Positions 24,605 to 33,010 of a stretch of DNA of 64,000 bases are shown one piece after another. Numbering within the stretch: the first letter of the stretch is position 1; each line of letters starts with the position of its first letter. The notes beneath the pieces are model-generated. The model ran no database searches. It was not told the DNA's origin and saw only the letters and a list, made by a program, of their open reading frames with translations. This stretch comes from JABCYV01 sp963696025 (GTDB lineage: Bacteria > Acidobacteriota > Terriglobia > Terriglobales > Acidobacteriaceae): contig CAVOII010000006.1 in the NCBI GenBank assembly GCA_963696025.1, positions 186,001 through 250,000 of the forward strand, written 5' to 3'. The translations under genes were made by a program, and so were the position numbers.

Positions 24605-25195
24605 CTATCGCATCTGCGACGCAAGCTCATTCACTGCGGACACATCGTAGAACCCGGTCAGGTCGGCATGACCTGCCAACGTATCGCGCTGCTTGCCATC
24701 CACCAGAATTTTCACCCGCGTAATCCCAGGAATGTTGGCGGAAAGCGTCTCCACCAGTGAAGCCACTGTGAGCTGCTCCACCAGCACTCCAGAACGATGA
24801 GTGTTGGCGAATGCAGCGTTCGCGTCGATCACAGCCAAACCTGGGTCCACCAGATAAACCTCGCGGATTTCTGCCCCCGGCCCCAGCGGATGGGAGGAAG
24901 ACGTATCGAGGTACCGACCGATCAGCGCTCGCAGCAATTCCTGCGCACGCTCTTGCCGCCCTGTTGGCAGGGGGATACGACTTGCCTCGGCGCGTAAGAC
25001 GCCTGGCTCGTCATAAGCAATGTACAGGGTAACCTGTTCACTCGGTCCCGAGACTGGCGGCGCCACAGGCCGAGTATCAACTGTGGGGGCCTCCACCTGC
25101 TCCACTCGGCCGCGCATCCGCCAAACATAAGCGCTCATTCCCAATACAACCACCACCATCGCGGCCACGCCGATGAGTAGGTGGCGTGGGATCAC
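24605..25195 (-). CDS. GerMN domain protein
   Basis: A 196 aa protein: N-terminal membrane anchor (LLIGVAAMVVVVLGMSAYVW), a Pro/Val linker, then a GerMN domain (about 55-190) with QVTLYIAYDEPGVLRAEAS, EIREVYLVDPGLAVIDANAAF and VEQLTVASLVETLSANIPG. GerMN domains occur in spore-germination GerM and in lipoproteins linked to envelope regulation. Here it is coupled to an amidase: its ATG overlaps the amidase stop by four bases. That supports a role in peptidoglycan remodelling, by context only. Confidence 0.87.
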   Translation of the reverse strand: MIPRHLLIGVAAMVVVVLGMSAYVWRMRGRVEQVEAPTVDTRPVAPPVSGPSEQVTLYIAYDEPGVLRAEASRIPLPTGRQERAQELLRALIGRYLDTSSSHPLGPGAEIREVYLVDPGLAVIDANAAFANTHRSGVLVEQLTVASLVETLSANIPGITRVKILVDGKQRDTLAGHADLTGFYDVSAVNELASQMR

Positions 25196-26679
25196 CGTGC
25201 AGCTCCCAGTTTGTCACGCACCGCGGCAACTCCCGCGGCGACTGCCTCCGCAACCAGTTGCTGATAGGCTGCAGTGTTTATTTCGGAAATTCCTCTCGCC
25301 GGAGGAGCGATTTCGATCGCAACCGCCGGTGCGGCGATATTGTTTAACGGTCGCAAAGGCGCCATCAAGGTGCGGACCGGAACTTGGCGGTTCCCAAACT
25401 CGGCGGAGAGGCTGGCCTCGACGCTCTGGCTGGCAAAACGAAATCCTGCCTGGGCCGTATCCCAGTCGAGGAAAGGTCCGCGGTCGCCGCCGCCTTGCGG
25501 AAGCAGAGCCGTGTACAGGCGCACTCCGGTACCCAGCGAGGCGGCGTGAACACAGATGTAGACCTTGGGATGGGCAATATTCGTCAGGCTGGCACGTTGG
25601 TCCAGAGTGAGCGTGATATCACCATCGCGCAGCACCAGGGTGTTCAGACCCCGGTCGTCAAGCGCCTGACGCAGCCGGCGGGCAAAGGCTAGGGTCACAT
25701 CTTTCTCCGCCAATTGGTCGGTGAGAGCCGCCCCGCGCTCCTCGCCTCCGTGGCTGGCATCCACCACCGCGAAATATGGAACCGGCTGCTCAATCACCGG
25801 CGCTGGCGCGGCGCTTCCCGGCTGAACTGTTGGCGGATTCGCCGCCGGGGTTCCTGGTGGGCTTGAAGTCTGAGTGGGAGGAGCCTGGGCCGCGGTCTGT
25901 GGCGCGGGGGCAATCGTGATCGTGCGGCCGTCGTTGCTGAAGCTAGCCAACAGCGGCGCACTTCCGGTGACCGCGATCTCGGCAGCGCCGTTATTTTCGT
26001 CGAAACTTGCGGAAGGAATCAGGCTGCTGTCGAAAGTCAGCGTCCGCGAGCCCGGGGGAACCAGCGGTTCATGCGTGAACACCATTCGCAACTTTCCCGG
26101 CTCGGTGGCGATCATCGGATTCACCGGAGAACTGAAGTTCATCACCAGTGCCGGAGGAGTTGTTTTATTGATCTGCGCCGTGAAGTGCACAGCCACATTT
26201 CCGATGAACAGGCGGCGGGAAGTTTCATGAAACTCAACTGACGTCGCTAAGAACCGTGGCAAAAGAGTTTTCAGTGAAGCCAGCGGCACCAGACCACGCC
26301 CGTTTTCCAGCAGAAAGCTGGAAGCGAGATCAAATTCCCGGCCCTGAATCCGGGCCCGCGTCTCGCCAGCAGTGAACTCCGCCACCACATCTTTATAACG
26401 CAGCTTCCAGTGCAGCCCATCCGTCTTGACGTTCACCGTCCCCAGCGGATCGAGAATCTCCAACAAACCCACGTAGTCCCGGCCGTTGCGCTCGGTGATG
26501 GGCAGAACGTAGTTGGCTGCCCTGGAGTAAACGGAAATCTTCTTCTCCTCTGCGGCCGTGGAATGAAGGAACGACGCGGAGACAAAGATAAAGACAAAGA
26601 CTAGGATAGCGATGATCACGAAGATGCCGAAAAAGGCAAAGAAACCGTGAGCGCGATAAAGACGCCTACTCCAGGGCAT
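25192..26679 (-). CDS. N-acetylmuramoyl-L-alanine amidase (Amidase_3), membrane-anchored
   Basis: A 495 aa protein. Residues about 11-36 form a membrane anchor (FFAFFGIFVIIAILVFVFIF). About 45-255 hold a copper-amine-oxidase-N-like / AMIN-like region. A Pro/Ala/Thr linker follows (about 262-300), then the catalytic amidase domain. Zinc ligands look intact: His in VVDASHGGEERGA, Glu in EKDVTLAFARRL, His in VYICVHAAS; the catalytic Glu is in AVAIEIAPP. It cleaves the lactyl-amide bond of peptidoglycan stems. It overlaps the DUF1015 gene by 14 bases upstream and the GerMN gene by 4 bases downstream, so the three form an operon. Confidence 0.88.
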   Translation of the reverse strand: MPWSRRLYRAHGFFAFFGIFVIIAILVFVFIFVSASFLHSTAAEEKKISVYSRAANYVLPITERNGRDYVGLLEILDPLGTVNVKTDGLHWKLRYKDVVAEFTAGETRARIQGREFDLASSFLLENGRGLVPLASLKTLLPRFLATSVEFHETSRRLFIGNVAVHFTAQINKTTPPALVMNFSSPVNPMIATEPGKLRMVFTHEPLVPPGSRTLTFDSSLIPSASFDENNGAAEIAVTGSAPLLASFSNDGRTITIAPAPQTAAQAPPTQTSSPPGTPAANPPTVQPGSAAPAPVIEQPVPYFAVVDASHGGEERGAALTDQLAEKDVTLAFARRLRQALDDRGLNTLVLRDGDITLTLDQRASLTNIAHPKVYICVHAASLGTGVRLYTALLPQGGGDRGPFLDWDTAQAGFRFASQSVEASLSAEFGNRQVPVRTLMAPLRPLNNIAAPAVAIEIAPPARGISEINTAAYQQLVAEAVAAGVAAVRDKLGAAR

Positions 26680-28027
26680 AAATCGTCAAGCCGCTGAGCA
26701 GTTTGGGATAAAAGTCCGTGGATTTTTGTGGCATCACTTCGCCCGCCAGGGCAATCTCTCGCACCTCCTGCATGCGTACGGGGTTAGTGAGAAATGCTAC
26801 ATCCGCCGCTCCAGTTCTCACTTGAGCGAGTGCCTCATCGGTATCGCGAACGTAGCGAATGTTCTGTTGCTCCCGGATCTCTTCCTCGGAAATTCCCAGC
26901 ACGCTCTCCAGAAGAATTTTGTGAAGCTGAACCACGTCGAGCGATTGCTGGCGTAGCGACAACCCGGCCAGCAGGTTGTACGAAAGTGGCTTCGGGCGGT
27001 CGAGCAGAAAGACGCGGTCAGCAGTCACCGCCAGCACCGACGTACCCGAGCGTCCGCCTTCCCGCAGAATAATGCTGGCGCGCGCCGCGTCGATAGAGGT
27101 ATCAACTTCCTCCACGCTGAAGTAAGGGCCCGCTTTCTCCCGGAAACTATCTACAGAAAAGGACGACAGACCATGCACCACGCGATGCGTGGGCAGGATA
27201 ACCAGTCCCGGACTCTCCATCGGAACGAAAGTCATCATGGCCAGATCGTACGGCGCATCCTCCGCCCGGGCTTGGCGAGCCAAGATCTTTTCTGACGAAT
27301 GCTCCCGCGAAACTCCCCCCGCCGCAGCGGCAGCCACCATGGCCCTCCGCTCGTTGCGATAGTTGAGGGCCGTCTCGTAGCGATGGTGGCCATCCGCAAT
27401 CACCAGTTTCTTATCGCGCATCTTGCCGCGGACCTGATCGATCAAAGCGGGATCGGTCATCCTCCAGACCCGATGTAGCACACCATATTCATCTCGGATC
27501 TCGACGTCGGCACCTGTACCTGAAGTCAGAAGTCTGTCGATTTCGCCCGCCGGATCGGTGTACAGCATGAAGATTTGCCCAAAGTGGGCCCGTGTCGCCC
27601 GTAATAGTTCGAAGCGGTCGGCCTTAGGCTTTGCCAGGGTCTGCTCGTGGCGGAAAACAGTGCCCGCGGAATATTCCTCAATGCGCCCTAGTGCGATGAA
27701 GCCGCGCCTCTCCAGTTCAGCCTTTCCTCCGGGAGCTGTAAAACGTTGAGCATAGACATACAACGCTGGCTCGCTATCTTGCAGAAGAACGCCCTGACGG
27801 CGCCAGTCGCGGAAGAATTCCGCCGCACGAGTGTACGTAGTCTCACCGGCGTGGTCGTTGGCTTGCTGCTTTCCCAGGATGATGCGTACCAGGTTGTGAG
27901 GGCTCGCGGCGTAATATCGCTCCTGCATTTCGGGGGTGATTTTGTCATAAGGCTGGGTCACCACCTGGGACAGATGAACCCGGGCGGGGTCATAACGTAG
28001 GGCGCGGAAGGGTGTAATGTGAGCCAT
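26666..28027 (-). CDS. DUF1015 family protein
   Basis: 453 aa from ATG 28,027, which opens with the family's usual MAHITPFRALRYDP and VVTQPYDKITPEMQERYY. Later motifs are GFIALGRIEEYSAGTVFRHEQT, KLVIADGHHRYETALNYRNER and MMTFVPMESPGLVILPTHR. DUF1015 is broad; one archaeal member is an ADP-dependent serine kinase (SerK), but that activity is not proven for bacterial members. The open frame to 28,174 is non-conserved and partly repeat-derived. It is first gene of the operon with amidase and GerMN. Confidence 0.88.
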   Translation of the reverse strand: MAHITPFRALRYDPARVHLSQVVTQPYDKITPEMQERYYAASPHNLVRIILGKQQANDHAGETTYTRAAEFFRDWRRQGVLLQDSEPALYVYAQRFTAPGGKAELERRGFIALGRIEEYSAGTVFRHEQTLAKPKADRFELLRATRAHFGQIFMLYTDPAGEIDRLLTSGTGADVEIRDEYGVLHRVWRMTDPALIDQVRGKMRDKKLVIADGHHRYETALNYRNERRAMVAAAAAGGVSREHSSEKILARQARAEDAPYDLAMMTFVPMESPGLVILPTHRVVHGLSSFSVDSFREKAGPYFSVEEVDTSIDAARASIILREGGRSGTSVLAVTADRVFLLDRPKPLSYNLLAGLSLRQQSLDVVQLHKILLESVLGISEEEIREQQNIRYVRDTDEALAQVRTGAADVAFLTNPVRMQEVREIALAGEVMPQKSTDFYPKLLSGLTIYALE

Positions 28028-28334
28028 ATCCGGGAGACCTGAAATTGTACAGGAACACGCCGTCATCGGGAGACATAGCCAAAACCCGACTAGGTTGTCA
28101 TCCTGAGCAAGCGTCCTTTGCGCAGCGAAGGACCTGGGAGAGCGGCGCGAGGCGTCCTGTTTTTTGCGACGCAATAATCGCGCCTTCGGCTCGCCTCCTT
28201 CTTAAAGCATCGCACCCTTGCCCAGCTGGCAAACGGGCAAACCTTTGCATATGGCTGCCATCAGAAATTAGGGAATAAAAAGTGTGACAATCCGGTTGAA
28301 AAGCTGTGATAGCATCACCGTCAATGAGGTAATT
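28028..28334. repeat. intergenic gap with a family 1 repeat
   Basis: TTGTCATCCTGAGCAAGCGTC...GCAGCGAAGGACCTGGGAG (about 28,096-28,142) is a family 1 copy. The gap separates the divergent DUF1015 and VWFA genes and must hold both promoters; none could be assigned. Confidence 0.55.
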
Positions 28335-29435
28335 ATGGCCCGCCTTCAAGGGCGCGGGTCGCTTGGCTGCCTGACCCAAGCCCGGACCCTCCACTCGGCC
28401 CAACCCTGGAACCGCAGAACATTCCTGTTACCCAACGCCGTCCTGCTATCAACTTTCTTAATCGTTGCTGTCTCATTTTCTCCGCTCCCCGCAGCCTTTG
28501 CACAAAGTCCCGCGGACGAAGTTCACGTCAACCCCAGGATCGAGCCTCCGCCGCCTGCCAAAGCCAATGAAATCATCGATCCTGCGCTGAGGACCCATAC
28601 CAAGCCATACAAGGTGGACGTGGATCTGGTTCTCGTCCCGGTCACCATCACCGATCCTATGAACCGCCTAGTCACCGGACTTGATAAAGATAACTTCAGC
28701 GTCTTCGAAGGCAAGGACCAGCAGGAGATCAAACATTTCTCCAGCGAAGACGCCCCCGTATCCCTGGGCGTCATCTTTGACATGAGCGGTAGCATGAGCA
28801 GCAAGATCGAACGCGCGCGGGAAGCCGTGGTTGAGTTCTTCAAGACGGCGAATCCTCAGGATGAGTTCTTCATGATTACCTTCGCCGACAAGCCGGAAGA
28901 GATTTCCGACTTCACCCAGTCCGTCGAAGACATTCAGGGCAAACTGATCTACACCGTTCCCAAGGGTCGTACCGCACTGCTGGATGCCATCTATTTGGGC
29001 GTCAGCAAGATGAGGCAGGCAAAGTATCCCAAGAAATCGCTGCTCATCATCTCTGACGGCGGCGACAATCACAGCCGCTATACCGAGGGCGAGATCAAGT
29101 CCCTAGTGAAGGAAGCTGACGTACTCATCTACGCCATCGGAATTTATGACCGGTACATGCCCACCCCGGAAGAGCAAATGGGGCCAGCCCTGTTGACCGA
29201 TGTTACCGAGCTGACCGGCGGGCGCGCCTTTACCATCGATAACCCCAACGACCTCGGCGATGTTGCCACAAAAATAGGCATTGAGCTACGCAACCAATAT
29301 CTCCTCGGATATCGTCCAAATAACCCGACGCATGATGGCAAGTGGCGTAAAATAAAGGTGAAGCTAATTCCTCCCAAAGGACTTCCGCCACTCCGTGTGT
29401 ATGCCAAAACGGGATACTATGCACCTACGCAGTAA
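28335..29435 (+). CDS. VWFA-related Acidobacterial-domain protein, copy 1
   Basis: Exported protein of 366 aa, start ATG 28,335 with GAGG 5 bases upstream. The N-terminal signal segment is LLPNAVLLSTFLIVAVSFSP followed by PLPAAFA. A short Pro-rich linker and a strand region (DVDLVLVPVTITDPMNRLVTGLDKDNFSVFEG) precede a von Willebrand A domain with the metal-site motif DMSGSMS at about 149. The C-terminal signature is RNQYLLGYRPNN...WRKIKVKL and YYAPTQ. The family is typical of Acidobacteria; its role is unknown, presumably protein interaction in the periplasm. The next gene starts inside its last codons. Confidence 0.92.
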   Translation: MARLQGRGSLGCLTQARTLHSAQPWNRRTFLLPNAVLLSTFLIVAVSFSPLPAAFAQSPADEVHVNPRIEPPPPAKANEIIDPALRTHTKPYKVDVDLVLVPVTITDPMNRLVTGLDKDNFSVFEGKDQQEIKHFSSEDAPVSLGVIFDMSGSMSSKIERAREAVVEFFKTANPQDEFFMITFADKPEEISDFTQSVEDIQGKLIYTVPKGRTALLDAIYLGVSKMRQAKYPKKSLLIISDGGDNHSRYTEGEIKSLVKEADVLIYAIGIYDRYMPTPEEQMGPALLTDVTELTGGRAFTIDNPNDLGDVATKIGIELRNQYLLGYRPNNPTHDGKWRKIKVKLIPPKGLPPLRVYAKTGYYAPTQ

Positions 29436-30528
29436 TTGGGTTCCGGTCCTGCTGCTAGTTCTGCTTTTTTCAAGCTTAGCAACTCCGGCCCAGGACGCGC
29501 CCCCCCAGAATCCTCCGCCTGCCGCACCACCGCAATCCTCTCCTGCGCAACCCGCATCCACCACAAAGCCTCCCGCGAATCAGCCGGCGCAGGCACCCGC
29601 GCCTTCGCAAGGGCAAGCACCTGCCCAGGGACAAGCGCCTGCCCAAGAGCAACAACCACCTTCGCCCGAAGCTGGTGGCTTCGTTTTCCACAAACAGGTG
29701 CAGGAAGTCATTCTGCATGCCACAGTGGTCGACGACAAGCAGCGCCTGGTTACCAATCTCGATAAAAGCGCATTCACCGTGCTCGAGGACGGCAAGCCTC
29801 AGACCATCACTTCTTTTCGCCATGAAGACATTCCCGTCGCTTTAGGCATCGTGATCGACAACTCCGGCTCCATGCGGGAAAAGCGTGACCGAGTCAACAA
29901 GGCGGCGCTGAACCTGGTCCGCGCCAGCAATCCCCAGGACCAGGTCTTCATCGTTAACTTCAACGACGAGTATTACCTCGACCAGGACTTTACCTCGGAT
30001 ATTAAGAAGTTGCAGGAAGCGCTGGAAAAGGTCGAAGCCCGGGGCGGGACCGCTCTCTATGACGCACTTGTCGCCTCCTGGGACGATTACCTCAAGAAGA
30101 ATGCAAAATTGCAGAAGAAAGTCCTGCTGGTCGTCACTGACGGAGAAGACAACGAGAGCCGCGAGACCCTGGAAGACACGGTCCGGCGTCTGTCCGAAGA
30201 AAATGGTCCCACTATCTATGCCATCGGACTGCTGGGTGAAGAGCGCGAACGGCGGGCGCGCCGTGCCTTGAAAATGCTTGCAGAGCGCACAGGAGGCATT
30301 GCCTTTCTGCCTCGCACCCTCGGTGAAGTGGACGAAATCAGCCGCACTGTGGCTCACGATATTCGCAGCCAGTACACTATCGGTTACAAACCCACGACCC
30401 CGAGAAGCGCCGGCGGCTATCGCACCATTCGCGTGGACGCGCACGCCAAGGGCTATGGCAAACTCACCGTCAGGACGCGCAGCGGGTACTATGCCGGGCA
30501 GGAACAATCCATCGGCGGCGGCAACTAA
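29419..30528 (+). CDS. VWFA-related Acidobacterial-domain protein, copy 2
   Basis: Exported paralog of the preceding gene, 369 aa, starting at ATG 29,419 inside the last 17 bases of copy 1, hence translationally coupled. It has a signal peptide (WVPVLLLVLLFSSLATPAQ), then about 65 residues of Pro/Ala/Gln low-complexity linker with PAQGQ-type repeats. The strand region is HATVVDDKQRLVTNLDKSAF, and the VWA domain has DNSGSMREKRD at about 147. The end is RSQYTIGYKPTT...VRTRSGYYAGQE. The long linker is the main difference from copy 1. Function unknown. Confidence 0.92.
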   Translation: MHLRSNWVPVLLLVLLFSSLATPAQDAPPQNPPPAAPPQSSPAQPASTTKPPANQPAQAPAPSQGQAPAQGQAPAQEQQPPSPEAGGFVFHKQVQEVILHATVVDDKQRLVTNLDKSAFTVLEDGKPQTITSFRHEDIPVALGIVIDNSGSMREKRDRVNKAALNLVRASNPQDQVFIVNFNDEYYLDQDFTSDIKKLQEALEKVEARGGTALYDALVASWDDYLKKNAKLQKKVLLVVTDGEDNESRETLEDTVRRLSEENGPTIYAIGLLGEERERRARRALKMLAERTGGIAFLPRTLGEVDEISRTVAHDIRSQYTIGYKPTTPRSAGGYRTIRVDAHAKGYGKLTVRTRSGYYAGQEQSIGGGN

Positions 30529-30533
30529 AAACA

Positions 30534-30630
30534 GCACTCAGCCATCAGCATTCGGCCCTCAGCGCCCGGTCGCTGGATGGCAATTCTCAACTCGCTGGCT
30601 CAATGCCGGGTGGCTGAATGCTGTGTGCTC
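30534..30630. repeat. imperfect inverted repeat between VWFA copy 2 and cysK
   Basis: CAGCATTCGGCC (30,546-30,557) pairs with GGCTGAATGCTG (30,612-30,623), 11 of 12 positions, with AGCACTCAG-type sequence outside it. It could be an extended hairpin or remnant of a small mobile repeat. Confidence 0.5.
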
Positions 30631-30665
30631 ATTGACGCCTCCGCCTCGCTTCCGTACCCTGTAGA

Positions 30666-31619
30666 GTGCGAACCAAGACCATCGAGGGCACGCGCCTCCG
30701 CGTCGCCGACGACATTACCCAACTGGTCGGCGAAACTCCGCTGCTTCAGTTGAAAAAATTGGTCCCTCCAGACTCCGCCGAGATTTACGCCAAACTGGAA
30801 TATCTGAATCCGGGCGGAAGCGTGAAAGATCGCGCCGCCATCGGCATCATTCGCCATGCTGAAGAGCAGGGCCTGCTGAAACCCGGTGGCACCATCGTCG
30901 AGGCAACCGCCGGAAACACCGGCATCGGGCTGGCGCTGATCGGTGTAAACTCCGGCTATAAAGTCGCGCTGTTTGTTCCCGAGCGTTTTTCCGAAGAAAA
31001 AGTTATGCTCATGCGGGCCCTCGGCGCCGAGGTCACACGCACTCCAGACGCCGAGGGCATGCAGGGAGCCATCAAACGCGCCAAAGAACTCGCGGCCAGC
31101 GACCCCAAAGCCTACATGGCTGCCCAGTTCGAAAATCCTTCCAACCCAGAATTTCATTACCAGACCACCGCCCATGAAATTTTCGAGCAGATGGACGGAC
31201 GTATCGACGCCGCAGTGATCGGAGTCGGCACCGCCGGTAGTTTCACCGGTATTGCGCGCTATATAAAGGAGCGCCTGCCGCACGCCCTTGCCATTGCAGT
31301 AGAGACCCAGGGCTCCATCCTCGGTGGCGGTAAGCCCGGTCCACACAAAGTGGAGGGCATCGGCTCGAGTTTTATGCCCAAAAACTTTGACAGCTCCGTT
31401 TGCGATGAAATCGTAATGGTGACCGATGTCGACGCCTTCGGCATGGTGAAAGAGTTGGCTGCTCGCGAAGGCGTGCTCTCCGGTTCGAGTGGCGGAGCCA
31501 ACGTGTTTGCAGCGTTGAAGGTGGCCCGCGGATTGGGTCCCGGAAAGCGAGTTGTGACCATGATCCCCGACTCCGCCGAACGCTATCTGTCAAAGAGAAT
31601 CTTTGAGGGTGGAATCTGA
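30666..31619 (+). CDS. cysK: cysteine synthase (O-acetylserine sulfhydrylase)
   Basis: PLP enzyme making cysteine from O-acetylserine and sulfide. 317 aa from GTG 30,666. Motifs are DDITQLVGETPLLQLKKLV, the PLP lysine in NPGGSVKDRAAIG (about residue 53), the substrate loop EATAGNTGIGLA, GVGTAGSFTGIARYIK for cofactor phosphate, and VLSGSSGGANVFAALK. It precedes the cystathionine synthase/lyase gene by 125 bases on the same strand. The pair therefore covers sulfur assimilation and transsulfuration. A close relative, cystathionine beta-synthase, lacks visible CBS domains here, so CysK is the better call. Confidence 0.9.
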   Translation: MRTKTIEGTRLRVADDITQLVGETPLLQLKKLVPPDSAEIYAKLEYLNPGGSVKDRAAIGIIRHAEEQGLLKPGGTIVEATAGNTGIGLALIGVNSGYKVALFVPERFSEEKVMLMRALGAEVTRTPDAEGMQGAIKRAKELAASDPKAYMAAQFENPSNPEFHYQTTAHEIFEQMDGRIDAAVIGVGTAGSFTGIARYIKERLPHALAIAVETQGSILGGGKPGPHKVEGIGSSFMPKNFDSSVCDEIVMVTDVDAFGMVKELAAREGVLSGSSGGANVFAALKVARGLGPGKRVVTMIPDSAERYLSKRIFEGGI

Positions 31620-31655
31620 ACAGGACTGCACTTATCAGCTCCGGAAAACCTTGCG

Positions 31656-31731
31656 CTGAGTACTGAGAACTGAGAACCGGGAACCGACAACGACGAACTG
31701 AGACTGACACCTGAGGCCTGACAACTGATAC
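31656..31731. repeat. degenerate short tandem repeat
   Basis: Six- to eight-base units of the type (A)CTGAGA(A) run through the spacer between cysK and the next gene: CTGAGTACTGAGAACTGAGA, then GAACCGGGAACCGACAACGA and CTGAGACTGACACCTGAGG. It is not coding. Confidence 0.6.
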
Positions 31732-31744
31732 CTTTCCCTCAATC

Positions 31745-32902
31745 ATGAACAAGAACAAGCCATCCGGTTTCGCCACTCGCGCCATTCACGTCGGCCAGGA
31801 ACCCGACGCCGAAACCGGCGCCATCTCGCCCCCTATCCATCCGACGTCCACTTACGTCCAGCAGGAACTGGGTAAGAATAAAGGATATGAGTACGCCCGC
31901 GTTTCCAATCCCACCCGCACTCGGCTGGAAGAAAACCTCGCCGCCCTCGAAGGCGGAATCGCAGCTCGTGCCTTCGCCAGCGGCATGGCGGCCATTAACG
32001 CCATTTGCACCATGTTCAAGTCAGGCGACCACGTAGTCTGCGGCAACGATCTCTACGGAGGGGTTCCGAGGCTCTTCAATCAGGTGCTCGCCGGCTACGG
32101 GATCGAATTCACCTACGTCGATACCTCCGATGTGCGCAACGTAGAGCGCACCATCCGCAAAAATACCCGCATGGTTTACGTGGAAACGCCCACCAACCCG
32201 CTGATGGCGTTAAGCGATATCAAAGCCATCAGCCAGGTCTGCCGTCGCCAAAAAGTAGACCTGGTCGTCGACAACACGTTCATGTCGCCATATTTCCAGC
32301 AGCCCATCGCGCTGGGCGCGGACATGGTGGTGCACTCCACCACAAAGTTTCTCAACGGACACAGCGACGGCCTGGGTGGAGTCGTGGTCTGCACCAAACC
32401 GGAGCAATCCGAGAAGCTGGCGTTCGTGCAGAAGGCTGCAGGCGCGATTATTTCGCCCTTTGAGTGCTGGCTGATCCTGCGTGGCGTCAAAACCCTGGCG
32501 GTACGGATGGAGCAGCACGATCGCAATGGCAGATTCGTCGCGGAATTCCTGGCTCGACACAAGAAAGTCAAAAAAGTCTTTTATCCTGGCCTGCCTGAGC
32601 ACCCCCAACACGAACTCGCGCAACTTCAGATGAGCGGCTTCGGCTCGATGATCACTTTCGAAACTAGATCGCTTTCCAATGCCAAAAAGATGTTGAGAAG
32701 AGTCCGAGTATGCTCGCTGGCCGAATCGCTCGGTGGCGTAGAGACCCTCATCTCGCATCCCGCCACCATGACCCACGCCGCCCTGGGCGAGAAGGGCAGA
32801 AGAGCGATTGGCATCACCGACGGCATGGTGCGCCTCTCCGTGGGAATCGAAAATGTCGAGGACATCATCGACGACCTCGACCAGGCGCTAACGGCGATGT
32901 AG
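31745..32902 (+). CDS. cystathionine gamma-synthase / gamma-lyase
   Basis: PLP-dependent transsulfuration enzyme, 385 aa. Family marks are SGFATRAIHVGQEPD at the start, YARVSNPTRTRLEENLAALEG, AFASGMAAINA, DLYGGVPRLF, VYVETPTNPLM, VVDNTFMSPYFQQP and the PLP lysine in HSTTKFLNGHSD (about residue 201). The C-terminal part has SLAESLGGVETLISHPATMTH and RLSVGIENVEDIIDDLDQAL. Synthase and lyase members cannot be split safely from sequence alone. With cysK upstream, either cysteine-to-methionine or methionine-to-cysteine flow is possible. Confidence 0.92.
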   Translation: MNKNKPSGFATRAIHVGQEPDAETGAISPPIHPTSTYVQQELGKNKGYEYARVSNPTRTRLEENLAALEGGIAARAFASGMAAINAICTMFKSGDHVVCGNDLYGGVPRLFNQVLAGYGIEFTYVDTSDVRNVERTIRKNTRMVYVETPTNPLMALSDIKAISQVCRRQKVDLVVDNTFMSPYFQQPIALGADMVVHSTTKFLNGHSDGLGGVVVCTKPEQSEKLAFVQKAAGAIISPFECWLILRGVKTLAVRMEQHDRNGRFVAEFLARHKKVKKVFYPGLPEHPQHELAQLQMSGFGSMITFETRSLSNAKKMLRRVRVCSLAESLGGVETLISHPATMTHAALGEKGRRAIGITDGMVRLSVGIENVEDIIDDLDQALTAM

Positions 32903-32989
32903 GCGCGGCGTCCTCACCCGTGCAGAATTCTTGGTGAGCGATCCCATCAAGAAGGCGCACGGCTTTCACAGGCGCCGAAAAGCTCTGCT

Positions 32990-33010
32990 TTTGGGTGGCG
33001 CAGCGCTTCA
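32990..33010. repeat. left half of the palindromic repeat interrupted by IS copy 1
   Basis: TTTTGGGTGGCGCAGCGCTTCA borders the element. The matching right half, GTCAGGGCTGCGATAA, follows at 34,174, and TGAGGGCTTTAGCCCCGG at 34,205. The same arrangement in the same orientation borders IS copy 2, although the IS is inverted there. Confidence 0.7.
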
